A DNA stretch of 26,679 nucleotides from an uncultured Eggerthellaceae bacterium (GCA_958454405.1 CAUEBO010000038.1:1-26679); one strand, 5' to 3'. Positions 1-7,957 are shown, counted from the stretch's first letter. Notes: a model not told the origin generated them from the sequence alone. Numbers and translations: made by a program.

Positions 1-597
1 GAGCAGAACCTGGTCAGCCTGTTCGACGCGTTCCACGGCACGGTGCTGTACGTGAGCCACGACATCGACGAGGCGCTGCGCTTCTGCGACCGCATCGCCG
101 TGGTGGAGGACGGCTCCATCGCCGAAACGGCCACGGGCGACGAGCTGGTGAACAGCCCGCAATCGGTTGCGGGCATCAAGCTCTCAGGCTGCAAGAACGC
201 CACGGCGGCCGAGTTCCTCGACGATCACCGGGTCCGCTTGCCGAAGTGGGGCATCGAAGCCGTGACGGATGCCGACGTGCCGCGCGACGTCGTGTGCCTC
301 GGCGTCCGCGCGTTCTTCCTCGAGCGCGTCGACGGTCCCGGCCAGAACGCTTACCGCGTGCGCGTGGACCGTGTGAGCGATTCTCGGTTCGAGCGCACGG
401 CGCTGCTGGGCTTTCTCGAACGGGACGAGGCCGCGCCGCGCGCGGTCGAGCGGACCGAGGACGAGATGCGATACCTGCACCAGCATCTGTTCTGGCGCAT
501 CGACAAGCTCAAGGTTCCCGCCGAGGAGCTGCCGCGCGAAGGCGAGGAGCTGTGGATCCGCATCCCTCCCGACAAGGTGTACCTGGTGTCGCGCTAG
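1..597 (+). CDS. modC: ABC transporter ATP-binding protein, C-terminal part (ModC-like)
   Basis: The frame is open from the first base and ends at TAG 595-597, so about 198 C-terminal residues are visible and the Walker A and signature motifs lie outside the window. The first 20 codons end in VSH followed by DIDEAL, the H-loop (switch histidine) of ABC ATPases, and then the usual CDRIAVVEDG strand. After about residue 70 there is an accessory C-terminal domain ending in IRIPPDKVYLV, which resembles the TOBE-like regulatory domains of oxyanion importers. The protein would power uptake through a membrane permease. The molybdate assignment is inference, resting on moaA and moaC lying directly downstream; sulfate or tungstate specificity is possible. 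Confidence 0.75.
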   Translation, partial: EQNLVSLFDAFHGTVLYVSHDIDEALRFCDRIAVVEDGSIAETATGDELVNSPQSVAGIKLSGCKNATAAEFLDDHRVRLPKWGIEAVTDADVPRDVVCLGVRAFFLERVDGPGQNAYRVRVDRVSDSRFERTALLGFLERDEAAPRAVERTEDEMRYLHQHLFWRIDKLKVPAEELPREGEELWIRIPPDKVYLVSR

Positions 598-729
598 GAC
601 GCGGCGTCCTGCGACGAAGCGTTCCCGTGCCAGGCGACAACGCATCTCCGAGAGAGCCGGATGCTTCCCTGAGAGGAGGTTTGCCGGAGGTCTTGCAATG
701 CCGTCTTGTCGGTTGGTAAGGCTGAATAG

Positions 730-878
730 GGCAGAAAAACGGAGCTTGGTAAATTGTCCCTGTGATTTTCGCCGTTCTGGAGGGCGAGTGAAAAAGGCGA
801 CCTGGTGTTTCTTCGGGAGAACAGGCCGTCTATCCGATTTTTTCGATTGCGCGATTTACCAAGCTCGGTTTTTCTGCC
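730..878. repeat. 149-bp element with 25-bp terminal inverted repeats (MITE-like)
   Basis: The left arm is 730-754 and the right arm 854-878. The reverse complement of the right arm matches the left arm at 24 of 25 positions, with one mismatch at arm position 12. Both arms contain GAGCTTGGTAAAT and end outward in GGCAGAAAAAC. The interior is about 99 bases, is richer in A/T than its surroundings, and contains a smaller hairpin (TTCT-TCGGG-AGAA) near 810-825. It has no open frame of note. Size, terminal repeats and lack of coding capacity fit a miniature inverted-repeat element, but no target-site duplication is obvious. It could also be a bidirectional transcription terminator or a large RNA hairpin. 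Confidence 0.7.
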
Positions 879-1041
879 ACGCCCGGATGCCCTCGCCGCC
901 ATCCGCCGCTAAGCTTGCCGTTGCCATGCCCTTGTGCTCTGCTGACGGCGATCTGGCGCAACGCAGATCGACCAGGCGCATGCCGATGCCGGTTTGCCGG
1001 CTGATCGCGATATTGCGCCGTGCGAAGATTCGAGGATGATC

Positions 1042-1047
1042 TATACT
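1042..1047 (+). promoter_or_regulatory. candidate -10 box for moaA
   Basis: TATACT at 1042-1047 lies about 30 bases before the moaA start in otherwise GC-rich DNA. No good -35 box is seen at 16-18 bases upstream, so the promoter may need an activator. It is followed by the strong ribosome site GAGGAGGGAG (about 1058-1067). Confidence 0.4.
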
Positions 1048-1075
1048 GTCCTCAGACGAGGAGGGAGCAACCCCT

Positions 1076-2080
1076 ATGAAAGACGCCCATGGTCGAACCA
1101 TCGACTATCTGAGGATATCGTTGACGGACCGCTGCAACTTCCGCTGCATCTACTGCATGCCGGAAGACGGCGTGCAGGCGCTCTCGCACGAGGACATCCT
1201 GCGCTATTGCGAGATCGTGCGCATCGTGCGCGTGGCGGCCGAACTCGGTATCAAGCGGTTGCGCCTCACGGGCGGCGAGCCGCTCGTGCGCAAAGGGGTC
1301 GAAGGCCTCATAGAGGAGCTCGGGGCCGTGCCCGGCATCGAGAGCATCGCCATGACCACGAACGGCGTCCTGCTTCCGAAGATGGCCGAGGAGCTGAAGG
1401 CCGCGGGCCTGTCGCGCGTGAACATCTCGCTCGACACGCTCGACGCCGACCAGTTCGCATTCGTCACGCGCTGCGGCAAGCTCGACCAGACGCTCGCGGG
1501 CATCGATGCGGCGCTGGCGGCGGGATTCAACCCCGTCAAGATCAACGCCGTCACCGTGCGCAGCCTGGACCAAGACTACCTCGCCTTCGCGAAGCTCTCG
1601 CTCGACCGCCCGCTGCACGTGCGCTTCATCGAGTACATGCCGGTGGGGGAGAGCTCCGGTTCCGACGGATGCGGCTGGGGCCAACAGGACGTCGTGCCAA
1701 GCGAGGAGCTGCTCGACATCATCAACGAGCGCGCGCGGGCCGAAGGGCTTCCGGCGCTCGTGCCGGCCGGCGGCGACCAGCCGGTCGGGTGGGGCCCGGC
1801 GCGCTACTTCGAGTTCCCGGGCGCGCAGGGCACCGTGGGGTTCATCTCTCCGCTCTCGCGCCATTTCTGCAGCGAATGCAACCGCCTGCGCCTGACGGCC
1901 GACGGCAAGCTGCGGCCGTGCCTGTTCTCGGACGTCGAGTACGACTTGCGCGATGCCGTGCGCGGAGACGGTGGCGACGATGCCGTGCGCGCCGTCATCC
2001 TGGAGGCCATCGGCGCGAAGCCCGACGAGCATCACGACAAAGTGGGAACCGATCGCGGCATGAGCCAGATCGGGGGCTAG
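1076..2080 (+). CDS. moaA: GTP 3',8-cyclase MoaA (molybdenum cofactor biosynthesis)
   Basis: MoaA is a cytoplasmic radical-SAM enzyme that rearranges GTP to 3',8-cyclo-7,8-dihydro-GTP, the first step to molybdopterin. The 334-residue protein has the radical-SAM cluster motif C20-x3-C24-x2-C27 (CNFRCIYC), the SAM-binding GGEPL at 66-70, and the C-terminal second-cluster cysteines C265, C268 and C282 in the CSECNRLRLTADGKLRPC region. It ends in the Gly-Gly tail (SQIGG) that MoaA needs for activity. Length is normal for the family. The ATG at 1076 follows a strong GAGGAGGGAG Shine-Dalgarno sequence. moaC follows 125 bases later on the same strand and acts on its product. Confidence 0.97.
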   Translation: MKDAHGRTIDYLRISLTDRCNFRCIYCMPEDGVQALSHEDILRYCEIVRIVRVAAELGIKRLRLTGGEPLVRKGVEGLIEELGAVPGIESIAMTTNGVLLPKMAEELKAAGLSRVNISLDTLDADQFAFVTRCGKLDQTLAGIDAALAAGFNPVKINAVTVRSLDQDYLAFAKLSLDRPLHVRFIEYMPVGESSGSDGCGWGQQDVVPSEELLDIINERARAEGLPALVPAGGDQPVGWGPARYFEFPGAQGTVGFISPLSRHFCSECNRLRLTADGKLRPCLFSDVEYDLRDAVRGDGGDDAVRAVILEAIGAKPDEHHDKVGTDRGMSQIGG

Positions 2081-2082
2081 GG

Positions 2083-2112
2083 GGTTCCGGCGGCCTGCCG
2101 GAGGCCGGAACC
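2083..2112. other. hairpin between moaA and moaC
   Basis: A perfect 9-bp stem (2083-2091 with 2104-2112, GGTTCCGGC/GCCGGAACC) with a 12-base loop starts 2 bases after the moaA stop. There is no T-run, so it is not a classical terminator. It may protect the moaA 3' end or attenuate read-through into moaC. Confidence 0.5.
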
Positions 2113-2205
2113 GCCGACGCTGCGAAGAGCCGAGGCGCGCCAACCTGCAGACCCCCAACTCGCGATCTTCCAACCTGCGAGATACCGACCAAGGAGAAGA
2201 AGCCC

Positions 2206-2703
2206 ATGACCGACCAGCAACTCACCCATATCGACGCCAACGGCGACGTGCGGATGGTGGACGTGTCGGCGAAGCCCGACACCGAGCGCATCGCCGTGGC
2301 CGAGGGCTTCATCGCCATGAAGCCCGAGACGCTCGCCCTTATCGTGGAGGGCAAGGCTGCGAAAGGCGACGTGCTGGCCTGCGCGCGCGTGGCCGGCGTC
2401 ATGGCGGCGAAGCGCACGAGCGACCTCATCCCCATGTGCCACCCGCTCAACATCACGAAGGCCAAGGTGGAGTGCGCACCTGTGGAGGCCGGCGGCCGCG
2501 AAGACGGCCTCGTGGGCATCCACGTGACCGCCACCTGCGGCGTCACCGGCAAGACCGGCATCGAGATGGAGGCGCTCACCGCCGCCAGCGTGGCGTGCCT
2601 CACCGTGTACGACATGTGCAAGGCCGTCGACCGCGGCATGGAGATCATGGACGTGCGCCTGCTGAAGAAGGACGGCGGCAAGACGGGCCTCTGGGAGCGC
2701 TAG
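2206..2703 (+). CDS. moaC: cyclic pyranopterin monophosphate synthase MoaC
   Basis: MoaC converts the MoaA product into cyclic pyranopterin monophosphate in the cytoplasm. The 165-residue protein shows the family signatures: DLIPMCHPL near 73-81, GVTGKTGIEMEALTAAS near 112-128, and YDMCKAVD near 135-142. K53, D136 and K139 are the likely counterparts of the known active-site Lys/Asp/Lys. The start at 2206 is set by AAGGAGAAG at 2191-2199. The frame is open upstream but belongs to the moaA-moaC spacer. It ends in GKTGLWER, a slightly extended version of the usual tail. It is probably co-transcribed with moaA. Confidence 0.96.
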   Translation: MTDQQLTHIDANGDVRMVDVSAKPDTERIAVAEGFIAMKPETLALIVEGKAAKGDVLACARVAGVMAAKRTSDLIPMCHPLNITKAKVECAPVEAGGREDGLVGIHVTATCGVTGKTGIEMEALTAASVACLTVYDMCKAVDRGMEIMDVRLLKKDGGKTGLWER

Positions 2704-2706
2704 GAC

Positions 2707-2732
2707 ATCCGGCGCTCTGTCGACCGCCGGAT
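2707..2732 (+). terminator. probable terminator hairpin after moaC
   Basis: ATCCGGCG (2707-2714) pairs perfectly with CGCCGGAT (2725-2732) across a 10-base loop, starting 4 bases after the moaC stop. The nearest T-run (TTTT) lies about 16 bases further on, so intrinsic termination is only likely, not certain. Confidence 0.45.
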
Positions 2733-2850
2733 CCGCCGATGCGGGCGTTTTCGATTCGCGCGATCGGACCCCCGGCGCCCCGCCATGGCGAACGACGCTC
2801 CGGGCGCCTGCGCTAGGGACTCCTTTTCGGCTCCTGCGCGTCGGCCGCGG

Positions 2851-2856
2851 TATAAT
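2851..2856 (+). promoter_or_regulatory. -10 box for the lipid-kinase gene
   Basis: A perfect TATAAT at 2851-2856 lies 118 bases before the kinase start. It stands out in a GC-rich spacer. The -35 region (around 2824-2833) is poor. It implies a leader of about 110 bases. Confidence 0.55.
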
Positions 2857-2974
2857 GGGGCGGATTTCCCGTGACGGTCCAAGGTCGGGCGCGCGTCGGG
2901 TGCCGCAGGGCGGGCGCCGCGGCGCTGACGAGGGCCGTCGCGTCTGTACGACGTCGCGAGCTGAAGGAGCCGCC

Positions 2975-3886
2975 ATGCCAATGCATCTGGGGAAGACGCT
3001 GCTCATCGCGAACCCCGTGTCCCAGAACGGCAAGGGAGCCCGTGCCGCGGCGCGCGCCGAGGAGCTCTTGCGCCGCTCGTTGGGGGATGGGCTGCACGCG
3101 GTTCTGACCGAGTCCGAAGGCCATGCCGTGGAGCTTGCGGCGCGTGCGGGCGGCTTCGACGCGGTGGTCGTCCTGGGCGGCGACGGCATCGTGCATGAGG
3201 CGGCGAACGGGCTCATGCGCCTGCCCGGGCCCGACCGTCCTGCGCTCGGATTGATCCCCGTCGGCTCCGGCAACGACTACGCGCGCACGCTCGGCATGGC
3301 GGGCGACGTCGAGCGCGCCTGCGCCCAGCTGCTCTCGGCGCAGGCGCATCCGGCGGACCTGGGCGTCGTCAACGGATGCTACTTCGCCGAGACGCTCTCG
3401 TTCGGGCTCGATGCGGCCATCGCCCTCGACACGGTGGAGCGGCGCAAGCGCACGGGCCGCACGGGCACGATCCTCTATGCGGAGGCGGGCGTGGACCAGC
3501 TGCTGCACCATCTGGACGCGCGCCGCTGCCGCGCGTCGTTCGACGGAGGCGCGTTCGAGGAGGGCTCGTCCATCACGTTCGCGGTGCAAGTGGGCCCCTC
3601 CTACGGCGGAGGGTTCAGGATATGCCCCGAGGCTCGCATCGACGACGGGCTGCTCGACGTCTGCATCGCCCATCCTCCCATCGGAGCGTTCGGCGCGCTG
3701 CTCGTGTTCGCGCTCGCGAAAGGCGGCCGCCATACTGGTTTCAAGCAGATCGACATGCGGCGCTGCCGGACCCTCCGCGTCGAGTTCGACGAGGCGCCGC
3801 CCGCCCAAATGGACGGCGAGCGCATCGAGGCGCTCGCGTTCGACGTTTCCGTCGAGCCGCATGCGCTGCGCGTGCTGATGCCGTGA
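2975..3886 (+). CDS. diacylglycerol/lipid kinase family protein (YegS/DagK-like)
   Basis: A 303-residue protein of the diacylglycerol-kinase catalytic family, which phosphorylates lipids at the inner membrane face with ATP. The N-terminus has the family's NPVSQNGKG strand-loop. The nucleotide-binding motif GGDGIVHEAANG lies near residues 68-79 and the GSGNDYARTLG motif near 98-108. The C-terminal half carries the usual beta-sandwich with QMDGERIE. The ATG at 2975 is chosen because GAAGGAG (2963-2969) precedes it; the frame is open about 120 bases further upstream, but that stretch overlaps the promoter. It stands alone and converges on FAD1. The exact lipid substrate cannot be read from the sequence. 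Confidence 0.88.
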   Translation: MPMHLGKTLLIANPVSQNGKGARAAARAEELLRRSLGDGLHAVLTESEGHAVELAARAGGFDAVVVLGGDGIVHEAANGLMRLPGPDRPALGLIPVGSGNDYARTLGMAGDVERACAQLLSAQAHPADLGVVNGCYFAETLSFGLDAAIALDTVERRKRTGRTGTILYAEAGVDQLLHHLDARRCRASFDGGAFEEGSSITFAVQVGPSYGGGFRICPEARIDDGLLDVCIAHPPIGAFGALLVFALAKGGRHTGFKQIDMRRCRTLRVEFDEAPPAQMDGERIEALAFDVSVEPHALRVLMP

Positions 3887-3945
3887 GTGACGCGCGCCGC
3901 GCCCGAAGACGGGGACGGAGCCTGATCCGGGTCGAAGCCTCGAAA

Positions 3946-4016
3946 GCCATGGGGCGGCCCTGGAGGGGCGGCCCCATGGCGGGAGGGCGCGGGCCTCGCG
4001 CGCATCGAGGCCCGCG
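3946..4016. terminator. two tandem hairpins between convergent genes
   Basis: Hairpin one pairs 3946-3955 with 3971-3980 (GCCATGGGGC/GCCCCATGGC, perfect, with four more inner pairs). Hairpin two pairs 3988-3998 with 4006-4016 (CGCGGGCCTCG/CGAGGCCCGCG, perfect, 7-base loop) and is followed on the plus strand by TCTT. They lie between the 3' ends of the kinase gene and FAD1 and probably end transcription from both sides. Confidence 0.65.
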
Positions 4017-4034
4017 TCTTGCGCGATCGGACGG

Positions 4035-5654
4035 TCAGCCCACGTATTCGGCCATCTGCATGCCGGCCAGGCGGCCGGAGCTGTAGGCCAGGCCGGAGCA
4101 GGTTCCTCCCACGTCGTAGTAGGGACGGCTGTACAGGCTGCCGTTCTCCACGCCGGCGATGTACAGGCCGTCGATGACGCTGAAGTCGGCGCGAAGGGCG
4201 CGCGTGGTCTCGTCGGTGCGGCATCCGCCGAAGGTGTTGAACGCGCCGGGGTTGTACTTGAACAGGTAGTACGGCCCGCCGTCGGCCACGGGCACGAGCA
4301 TCTCGGCCCGTTTGCCGAACAGGGTGTCCTTTCCGGCGGCCGCCATGGCGTCGTACGCCTCCACCGTCGCCTCCAGCTCGGCCAGGCCCGCCTGCTCCGC
4401 CACATCGGCGATGGTGTCGCCCTTGAACACCCAGCCCGTGTCGACGGCGTCCTGCAGGCTCTTGTCCAAGTCTTCGATCGGCTGGCTGTACAGCAGCATG
4501 CCCGACACCCAGAACTCGGGGCTGCCGATGACCTGGTAGTAGCCCTGCTCCTTCAGCGCGTCGATGACGCGCTGCCCGAAGATGGCGTAGTACCGCTCCA
4601 CATGCAGCGTGGCCTCGCCGCCGCCGGCCATGGACTCGTTGGCCAGCATGTACTCGTTCATGAAGCGCTTGCCGTGCTGGTCGACGATCAGCCCGCCGTA
4701 GAACGCCGCGCCCAGAAGCGGGTTTCCCAGATTGAAGCCCAGCTCTTCGGTGGAGCCGAAGATGTCGTTCATGCCCAGGCCGTGCGTGCTCTCGCGGAAC
4801 GCGCCCGCTTCCTGGGCGATGGAGACGCCCAGTCCCTTCTGCCATTCGGTGGACGATGCCACGATGGTCATGTCGCCGTACACCTCTTTCAGCATGTCGG
4901 GGTTGTCGATGTAGCCGCCGCACGCGAGAAGCGTCGCCTTCGCCTTGAAGTCGATCACCTTGCCGTCCGCGTCTTCGGCCTGCACGCCCACGCAGGCGTC
5001 GTTCTCCATGAGCGCGTGCTTCGCCTCGGTGGAGAAGCAAAACTGCACGCCGTAGGCGTCTTCCAGGTGCTTCTGGAAGACCGCGCTCTTGTTCTCGGTG
5101 TTGAACAGGTGCACTTCTTCGAAGCCGATGCTGTAGCGGTCGGCGCCCAGCGACAGCTCGATGCCCAGCTCGTCGAAGATGCCGATGTTGCCCGGCAGCA
5201 GGTCGACGCACGTTTTCAACAGGCGCGCGTTCACTGTCCAGTGGGCGAAGGAGACCATGCGGTCGAAGAGCTGCTCGACGGTGTAGTCCTGCCCGATGGC
5301 GTCGGTGTAAGGCGTTTGGACGGCGGCAGTGCCGCTGACCATGTTGCCGTTATTCGCTTCGATGGACGGACAGTTCGCGATGACGAGGATGTTCTTCGCG
5401 CCGGCTTTGCCCGCTTCATAAGCCGCCATCAGCCCCGATGCGCCCGATCCCACGATGAGGATATCCGATTCGACGGTTTCGTCGGCTGTTTTGAGCGCTT
5501 CCGGCTCCTCCTTGGACGCGGTGTCGTCTTGGGCGCCTGCCTGGTTCGCCGGCGCGCAGCCGGAGAACAGGCCGGCTGCCACGAGTCCGGCCGCTCCGAC
5601 GACGCCGCCCTCGATGAAGCGCCGCCTTGACATTCCCCTTGCTTCGATTTCCAT
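4035..5654 (-). CDS. FAD1: Tat-exported FAD-dependent reductase (fumarate reductase/FccA-like flavoprotein)
   Basis: A 539-residue flavoprotein of the fumarate/urocanate-reductase family, predicted to act outside the cytoplasmic membrane as an anaerobic terminal reductase. The N-terminus has a twin-arginine signal (SRRRFIEG near 9-16), a hydrophobic stretch, and a lipobox-like FSGC ending at C33. The FAD-binding GSGASG is at 69-74 and GKRFMNE at 328-334. The C-terminus has FGG and YIAG motifs and a second FAD segment (DVGGTCSGLAYSSGRLAG). The acidic residue that normally ends the second FAD-binding strand is replaced (VIANC, A93 by alignment). The arginine expected shortly after GKRF-NE is replaced by the sequence YMLANES. 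No haem CxxCH or FMN domain is present. The start at 5654 is set by GAGGAGGG. A LysR gene lies directly upstream. Substrate unknown. Confidence 0.87.
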   Translation of the reverse strand: MEIEARGMSRRRFIEGGVVGAAGLVAAGLFSGCAPANQAGAQDDTASKEEPEALKTADETVESDILIVGSGASGLMAAYEAGKAGAKNILVIANCPSIEANNGNMVSGTAAVQTPYTDAIGQDYTVEQLFDRMVSFAHWTVNARLLKTCVDLLPGNIGIFDELGIELSLGADRYSIGFEEVHLFNTENKSAVFQKHLEDAYGVQFCFSTEAKHALMENDACVGVQAEDADGKVIDFKAKATLLACGGYIDNPDMLKEVYGDMTIVASSTEWQKGLGVSIAQEAGAFRESTHGLGMNDIFGSTEELGFNLGNPLLGAAFYGGLIVDQHGKRFMNEYMLANESMAGGGEATLHVERYYAIFGQRVIDALKEQGYYQVIGSPEFWVSGMLLYSQPIEDLDKSLQDAVDTGWVFKGDTIADVAEQAGLAELEATVEAYDAMAAAGKDTLFGKRAEMLVPVADGGPYYLFKYNPGAFNTFGGCRTDETTRALRADFSVIDGLYIAGVENGSLYSRPYYDVGGTCSGLAYSSGRLAGMQMAEYVG

Positions 5655-5674
5655 GTTCCCTCCTCAGAACGGAT

Positions 5675-5740
5675 TGGACCAACGGGTCCAGTGTAGGAAG
5701 GGGGCGATGCCGTGTGAAATACCGGTTTGGCGTTTCGCCA
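5675..5740 (-). promoter_or_regulatory. FAD1 promoter region with two small palindromes
   Basis: Between the LysR gene and FAD1, the minus strand has a -10-like TACACT (complement of 5690-5695). Directly downstream is a perfect 6-bp inverted repeat, TGGACC-AACG-GGTCCA (5675-5690). Upstream is TGGCG-TTT-CGCCA (5728-5740). These are candidate operators, perhaps for the neighbouring LysR protein. The promoter would let FAD1 be expressed separately from the regulator. Confidence 0.35.
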
Positions 5741-5802
5741 TTGGAATCGGTTATGACGCCTGTTCGCAAGCGGTGCGGATCGTACGATCGGGCGCGTGCG
5801 CG

Positions 5803-6681
5803 TCAGCGGCTTTCCTCGCGCAGGAAGCGGATGAAGGATTGCAGCGCGGGGTTCTCGTTGTCCTCGAGGTAGACCCATGCCGTCTCCAGGGACCAGTCGA
5901 CGCCCGCTATCTCCAGCGCGTGGACGTCCTCCTGCTTGAACGAGACGACGCTCTCGGGGACCACCTGCACGCCCAGGCCGAGCCGCATCATGAGCCAGGC
6001 GATGTCCTGGTCTTCGGCGTACAGGATGCTGTCGGGGGAGGCCGCGGCGCCGAGCGCCGGCGGGACGACCGATTCGGAGTCGCGCTCGTCGTGCGCTGCG
6101 AAGATGTTCGTGTAGCGCGCAAGCTCGTTCACGTGGATCGACGATCTGGACGCCAGCGGATGGCTTTGGTGGACGAGCAGGTGCGGCCTGCTCGACCTTC
6201 GACCCGCCATGGCGATGCGCTCGTCGTCGCAGATGTGCCCGATGGCCGAGAAGCAGAGATCGAAGTCGCCGGAGACGAGCTGATGGCGCTGCTCTTTCGA
6301 GAACGCGCGTTTGAAGCGCAGTTCGATGTCCGGATGCTCGTGATGGAAACGGGAGATGGGCTGCATGTCCGAGCTCTGCGAGCTGCCGAACACGCCGAAG
6401 CGCAGCTCGCCGGAATACCCTCGGGCGATGGCCTTGCCCGCGGTGCGCGCGGCGTCCAGCTTTTCAAGGACGTCGAGCGCGTCCAGGTAGTACGACCTGC
6501 CCGCCCGCGTCAAGGAGACTTCCTGATGCGTGCGGTCGAACAGCTTGAATCCCAGCTCGCTTTCCAGGGCCTGTATCTGCTGGCTGACGGCCGGCTGGGC
6601 GATGCGCAGCTCTTCGGCGGCCTTGGTGAAGCTTCGGTGGCGCGCGACCGAAGCGAAGCATTCGAGTTGGGCGGTTCTCAC
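5803..6681 (-). CDS. LysR-family transcriptional regulator
   Basis: A 292-residue protein of standard LysR length. Residues 1-60 form the winged helix-turn-helix DNA-binding domain (RSFTKAAEELRIAQPAVSQQIQALESELG, then LFDRT and the LTRAG wing). The rest is a two-lobed effector-binding domain of the periplasmic-binding-protein type (for example SGELRFGVFGS near 92-102). It is read in the same direction as FAD1 and ends 148 bases before the FAD1 start, so it is the obvious candidate regulator of that gene, sensing an unknown small molecule. The start is GTG at 6681, preceded by GGAG 8 bases upstream. A strong terminator separates it from serA. Confidence 0.92.
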   Translation of the reverse strand: MRTAQLECFASVARHRSFTKAAEELRIAQPAVSQQIQALESELGFKLFDRTHQEVSLTRAGRSYYLDALDVLEKLDAARTAGKAIARGYSGELRFGVFGSSQSSDMQPISRFHHEHPDIELRFKRAFSKEQRHQLVSGDFDLCFSAIGHICDDERIAMAGRRSSRPHLLVHQSHPLASRSSIHVNELARYTNIFAAHDERDSESVVPPALGAAASPDSILYAEDQDIAWLMMRLGLGVQVVPESVVSFKQEDVHALEIAGVDWSLETAWVYLEDNENPALQSFIRFLREESR

Positions 6682-6709
6682 GGGGCACTCCGTTTCCTGG
6701 CTTGCGTCG

Positions 6710-6747
6710 AAAAGCGCGGGCCCGCCGAACGATCCGGCGGGCCCGCG
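6710..6747 (-). terminator. rho-independent terminator of serA
   Basis: A perfect 13-bp GC-rich stem (6715-6727 with 6735-6747) and a 7-base loop are followed on the minus strand by CTTTT (complement of 6710-6714). It sits 44 bases after the serA stop and ahead of the LysR start, insulating the two genes. Confidence 0.85.
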
Positions 6748-6790
6748 GGCGTATCGGGGAGGGGCGGGCCTTGCGGGTCCGCGAAGCCTG

Positions 6791-7957
6791 CTACAGTACG
6801 CGCACGCGCCGGACGCCCTCGATGCCGCCGAGCTGCTTCTTCACCGCGTCGTAGGGCATGGTCTGGTCGAGGTCGAGGTAGGTGTAGGCGTATTCGCCGC
6901 GCGCTTTGTTCACCATGTTCTCGATGTTGACGTTCGCGTCGCCGAACGCGATGGTGATCTGGCTCAGCATGTTCGGGACGTTCTCGTGCAGCACGCACAC
7001 GCGGCTGCCGTTTTCGGGCAGCGGGCCCGCGTCGCAGGCGGGATAGTTCACGGAGTTGGCTATGGTGCCGGTTTCCAGGTAGTCCATCATCTGGCGCACG
7101 GCCATCGCGGCGCAGTTGTCCTCCGCCTCGGCGGTGGAGGCGCCCAGGTGCGGCAGGACGAGCGCGTTCTTCATCTGCACGACCTCGGGCGTGGGGAAGT
7201 CGGTGATGTAGGCGCGCACTGCGCCCGATTCGAGCGCGGCGGCCATCGCGGCGTTGTCCACGAGCGTGTCGCGCGAGAAGTTCAGGAACACCGCGCCCGC
7301 TTTCATGATCGAGCAGGCATGCTCGTCGATCATGCCGATGGTGCCTTTCGCGGCGGGCACGTGGATGGTGAAGTAGTCGCAGGTGCGCAGCAGCTCGTCC
7401 AGCTCCGTCACGTGGTGCACGGAGCTGGACATGCGCCACGCAGCTCCCACGGAGACGAACGGATCGTAGCCGTACACGTCCATGCCCAGGTCGACGGCTG
7501 CGTTCGCAACCTGCGCGCCGATGGCGCCCAGGCCGATCACGCCCAGCTTCTTCCCCATGATCTCGCATCCGGCGAACTGCTTCTTGGCCTTCTCGACCGA
7601 TTTCGCGATGTTCGGGTCGTCGGCGTTGCCGCGGACCCATTCGATGCCGTCGACGATGCCGCGGCTGCCCAGCAAGAGCGCGCAGATCACCAGCTCCTTC
7701 ACGGCGTTGGCGTTGGCGCCCGGCGTGTTGAACACCACGATGCCCTCTTGGGCGCAGCGGTCGAGCGGGATGTTGTTCACGCCCGCGCCCGCGCGGGCGA
7801 TGGCGCGCAGGCCCTTGGGGAACTCCATGTCGTGCATGGCGGCGCTACGCACGAGGATGCCTTCGGCCTGGGAAAGGTCGTCGGTGAGTTCGTAGGCGTC
7901 GGTGAGCAGGTCGGTGCCCTGGTCGGAGATGTTGTTCAGGCAGTGGATGTAGCGCAT
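6791..7957 (-). CDS. serA: phosphoglycerate dehydrogenase with C-terminal ACT domain
   Basis: SerA oxidises 3-phosphoglycerate to 3-phosphohydroxypyruvate with NAD, the first step of serine synthesis in the cytoplasm. The 388-residue protein has the D-2-hydroxyacid dehydrogenase fold. The NAD-binding GLGAIG is near 142-147, the catalytic-arginine segment is NFSRD (R229), and the catalytic histidine is H270 in LPHLGAST. A C-terminal ACT domain (about 318-388) is the likely site of serine feedback. The usual SRG after the catalytic arginine reads SRD, and the Glu region reads FPTPE rather than the common DVFxxEP, as in shorter ACT-type enzymes. The start at 7957 follows AAGGAG; the frame runs 66 codons further upstream through non-coding sequence. 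Confidence 0.92.
   Translation of the reverse strand: MRYIHCLNNISDQGTDLLTDAYELTDDLSQAEGILVRSAAMHDMEFPKGLRAIARAGAGVNNIPLDRCAQEGIVVFNTPGANANAVKELVICALLLGSRGIVDGIEWVRGNADDPNIAKSVEKAKKQFAGCEIMGKKLGVIGLGAIGAQVANAAVDLGMDVYGYDPFVSVGAAWRMSSSVHHVTELDELLRTCDYFTIHVPAAKGTIGMIDEHACSIMKAGAVFLNFSRDTLVDNAAMAAALESGAVRAYITDFPTPEVVQMKNALVLPHLGASTAEAEDNCAAMAVRQMMDYLETGTIANSVNYPACDAGPLPENGSRVCVLHENVPNMLSQITIAFGDANVNIENMVNKARGEYAYTYLDLDQTMPYDAVKKQLGGIEGVRRVRVL

Larger units (their letters stand above)
598..1075. other. intergenic region between modC and moaA
   Basis: These 478 bases hold no credible gene: the short frames here cross the inverted-repeat element and lack family features. Just after the modC stop a small palindrome (GGACG-CGG-CGTCC, 598-610) may be part of a transcript end. 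The region also contains the 149-bp inverted-repeat element (730-878) and the presumed moaA promoter near 1042. A molybdenum-cofactor riboswitch is known upstream of moa genes in some bacteria, but I could not recognise its conserved core here. Confidence 0.5.

Noticed and set aside
698..1039. A possible 113-residue small protein before moaA.
   Set aside because: It runs across both arms of the inverted-repeat element, has no ribosome site and no recognisable features.
598..1075. A molybdenum-cofactor riboswitch upstream of moaA.
   Set aside because: The position is suggestive, but I could not identify the conserved core, and the dominant structure is the terminal inverted repeat. A covariance-model search would decide it.
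1052..2173. A 373-codon frame antisense to moaA.
   Set aside because: moaA has all catalytic motifs in the sense frame; the antisense product is His/Arg/Ala-rich and unlike any protein family I know.
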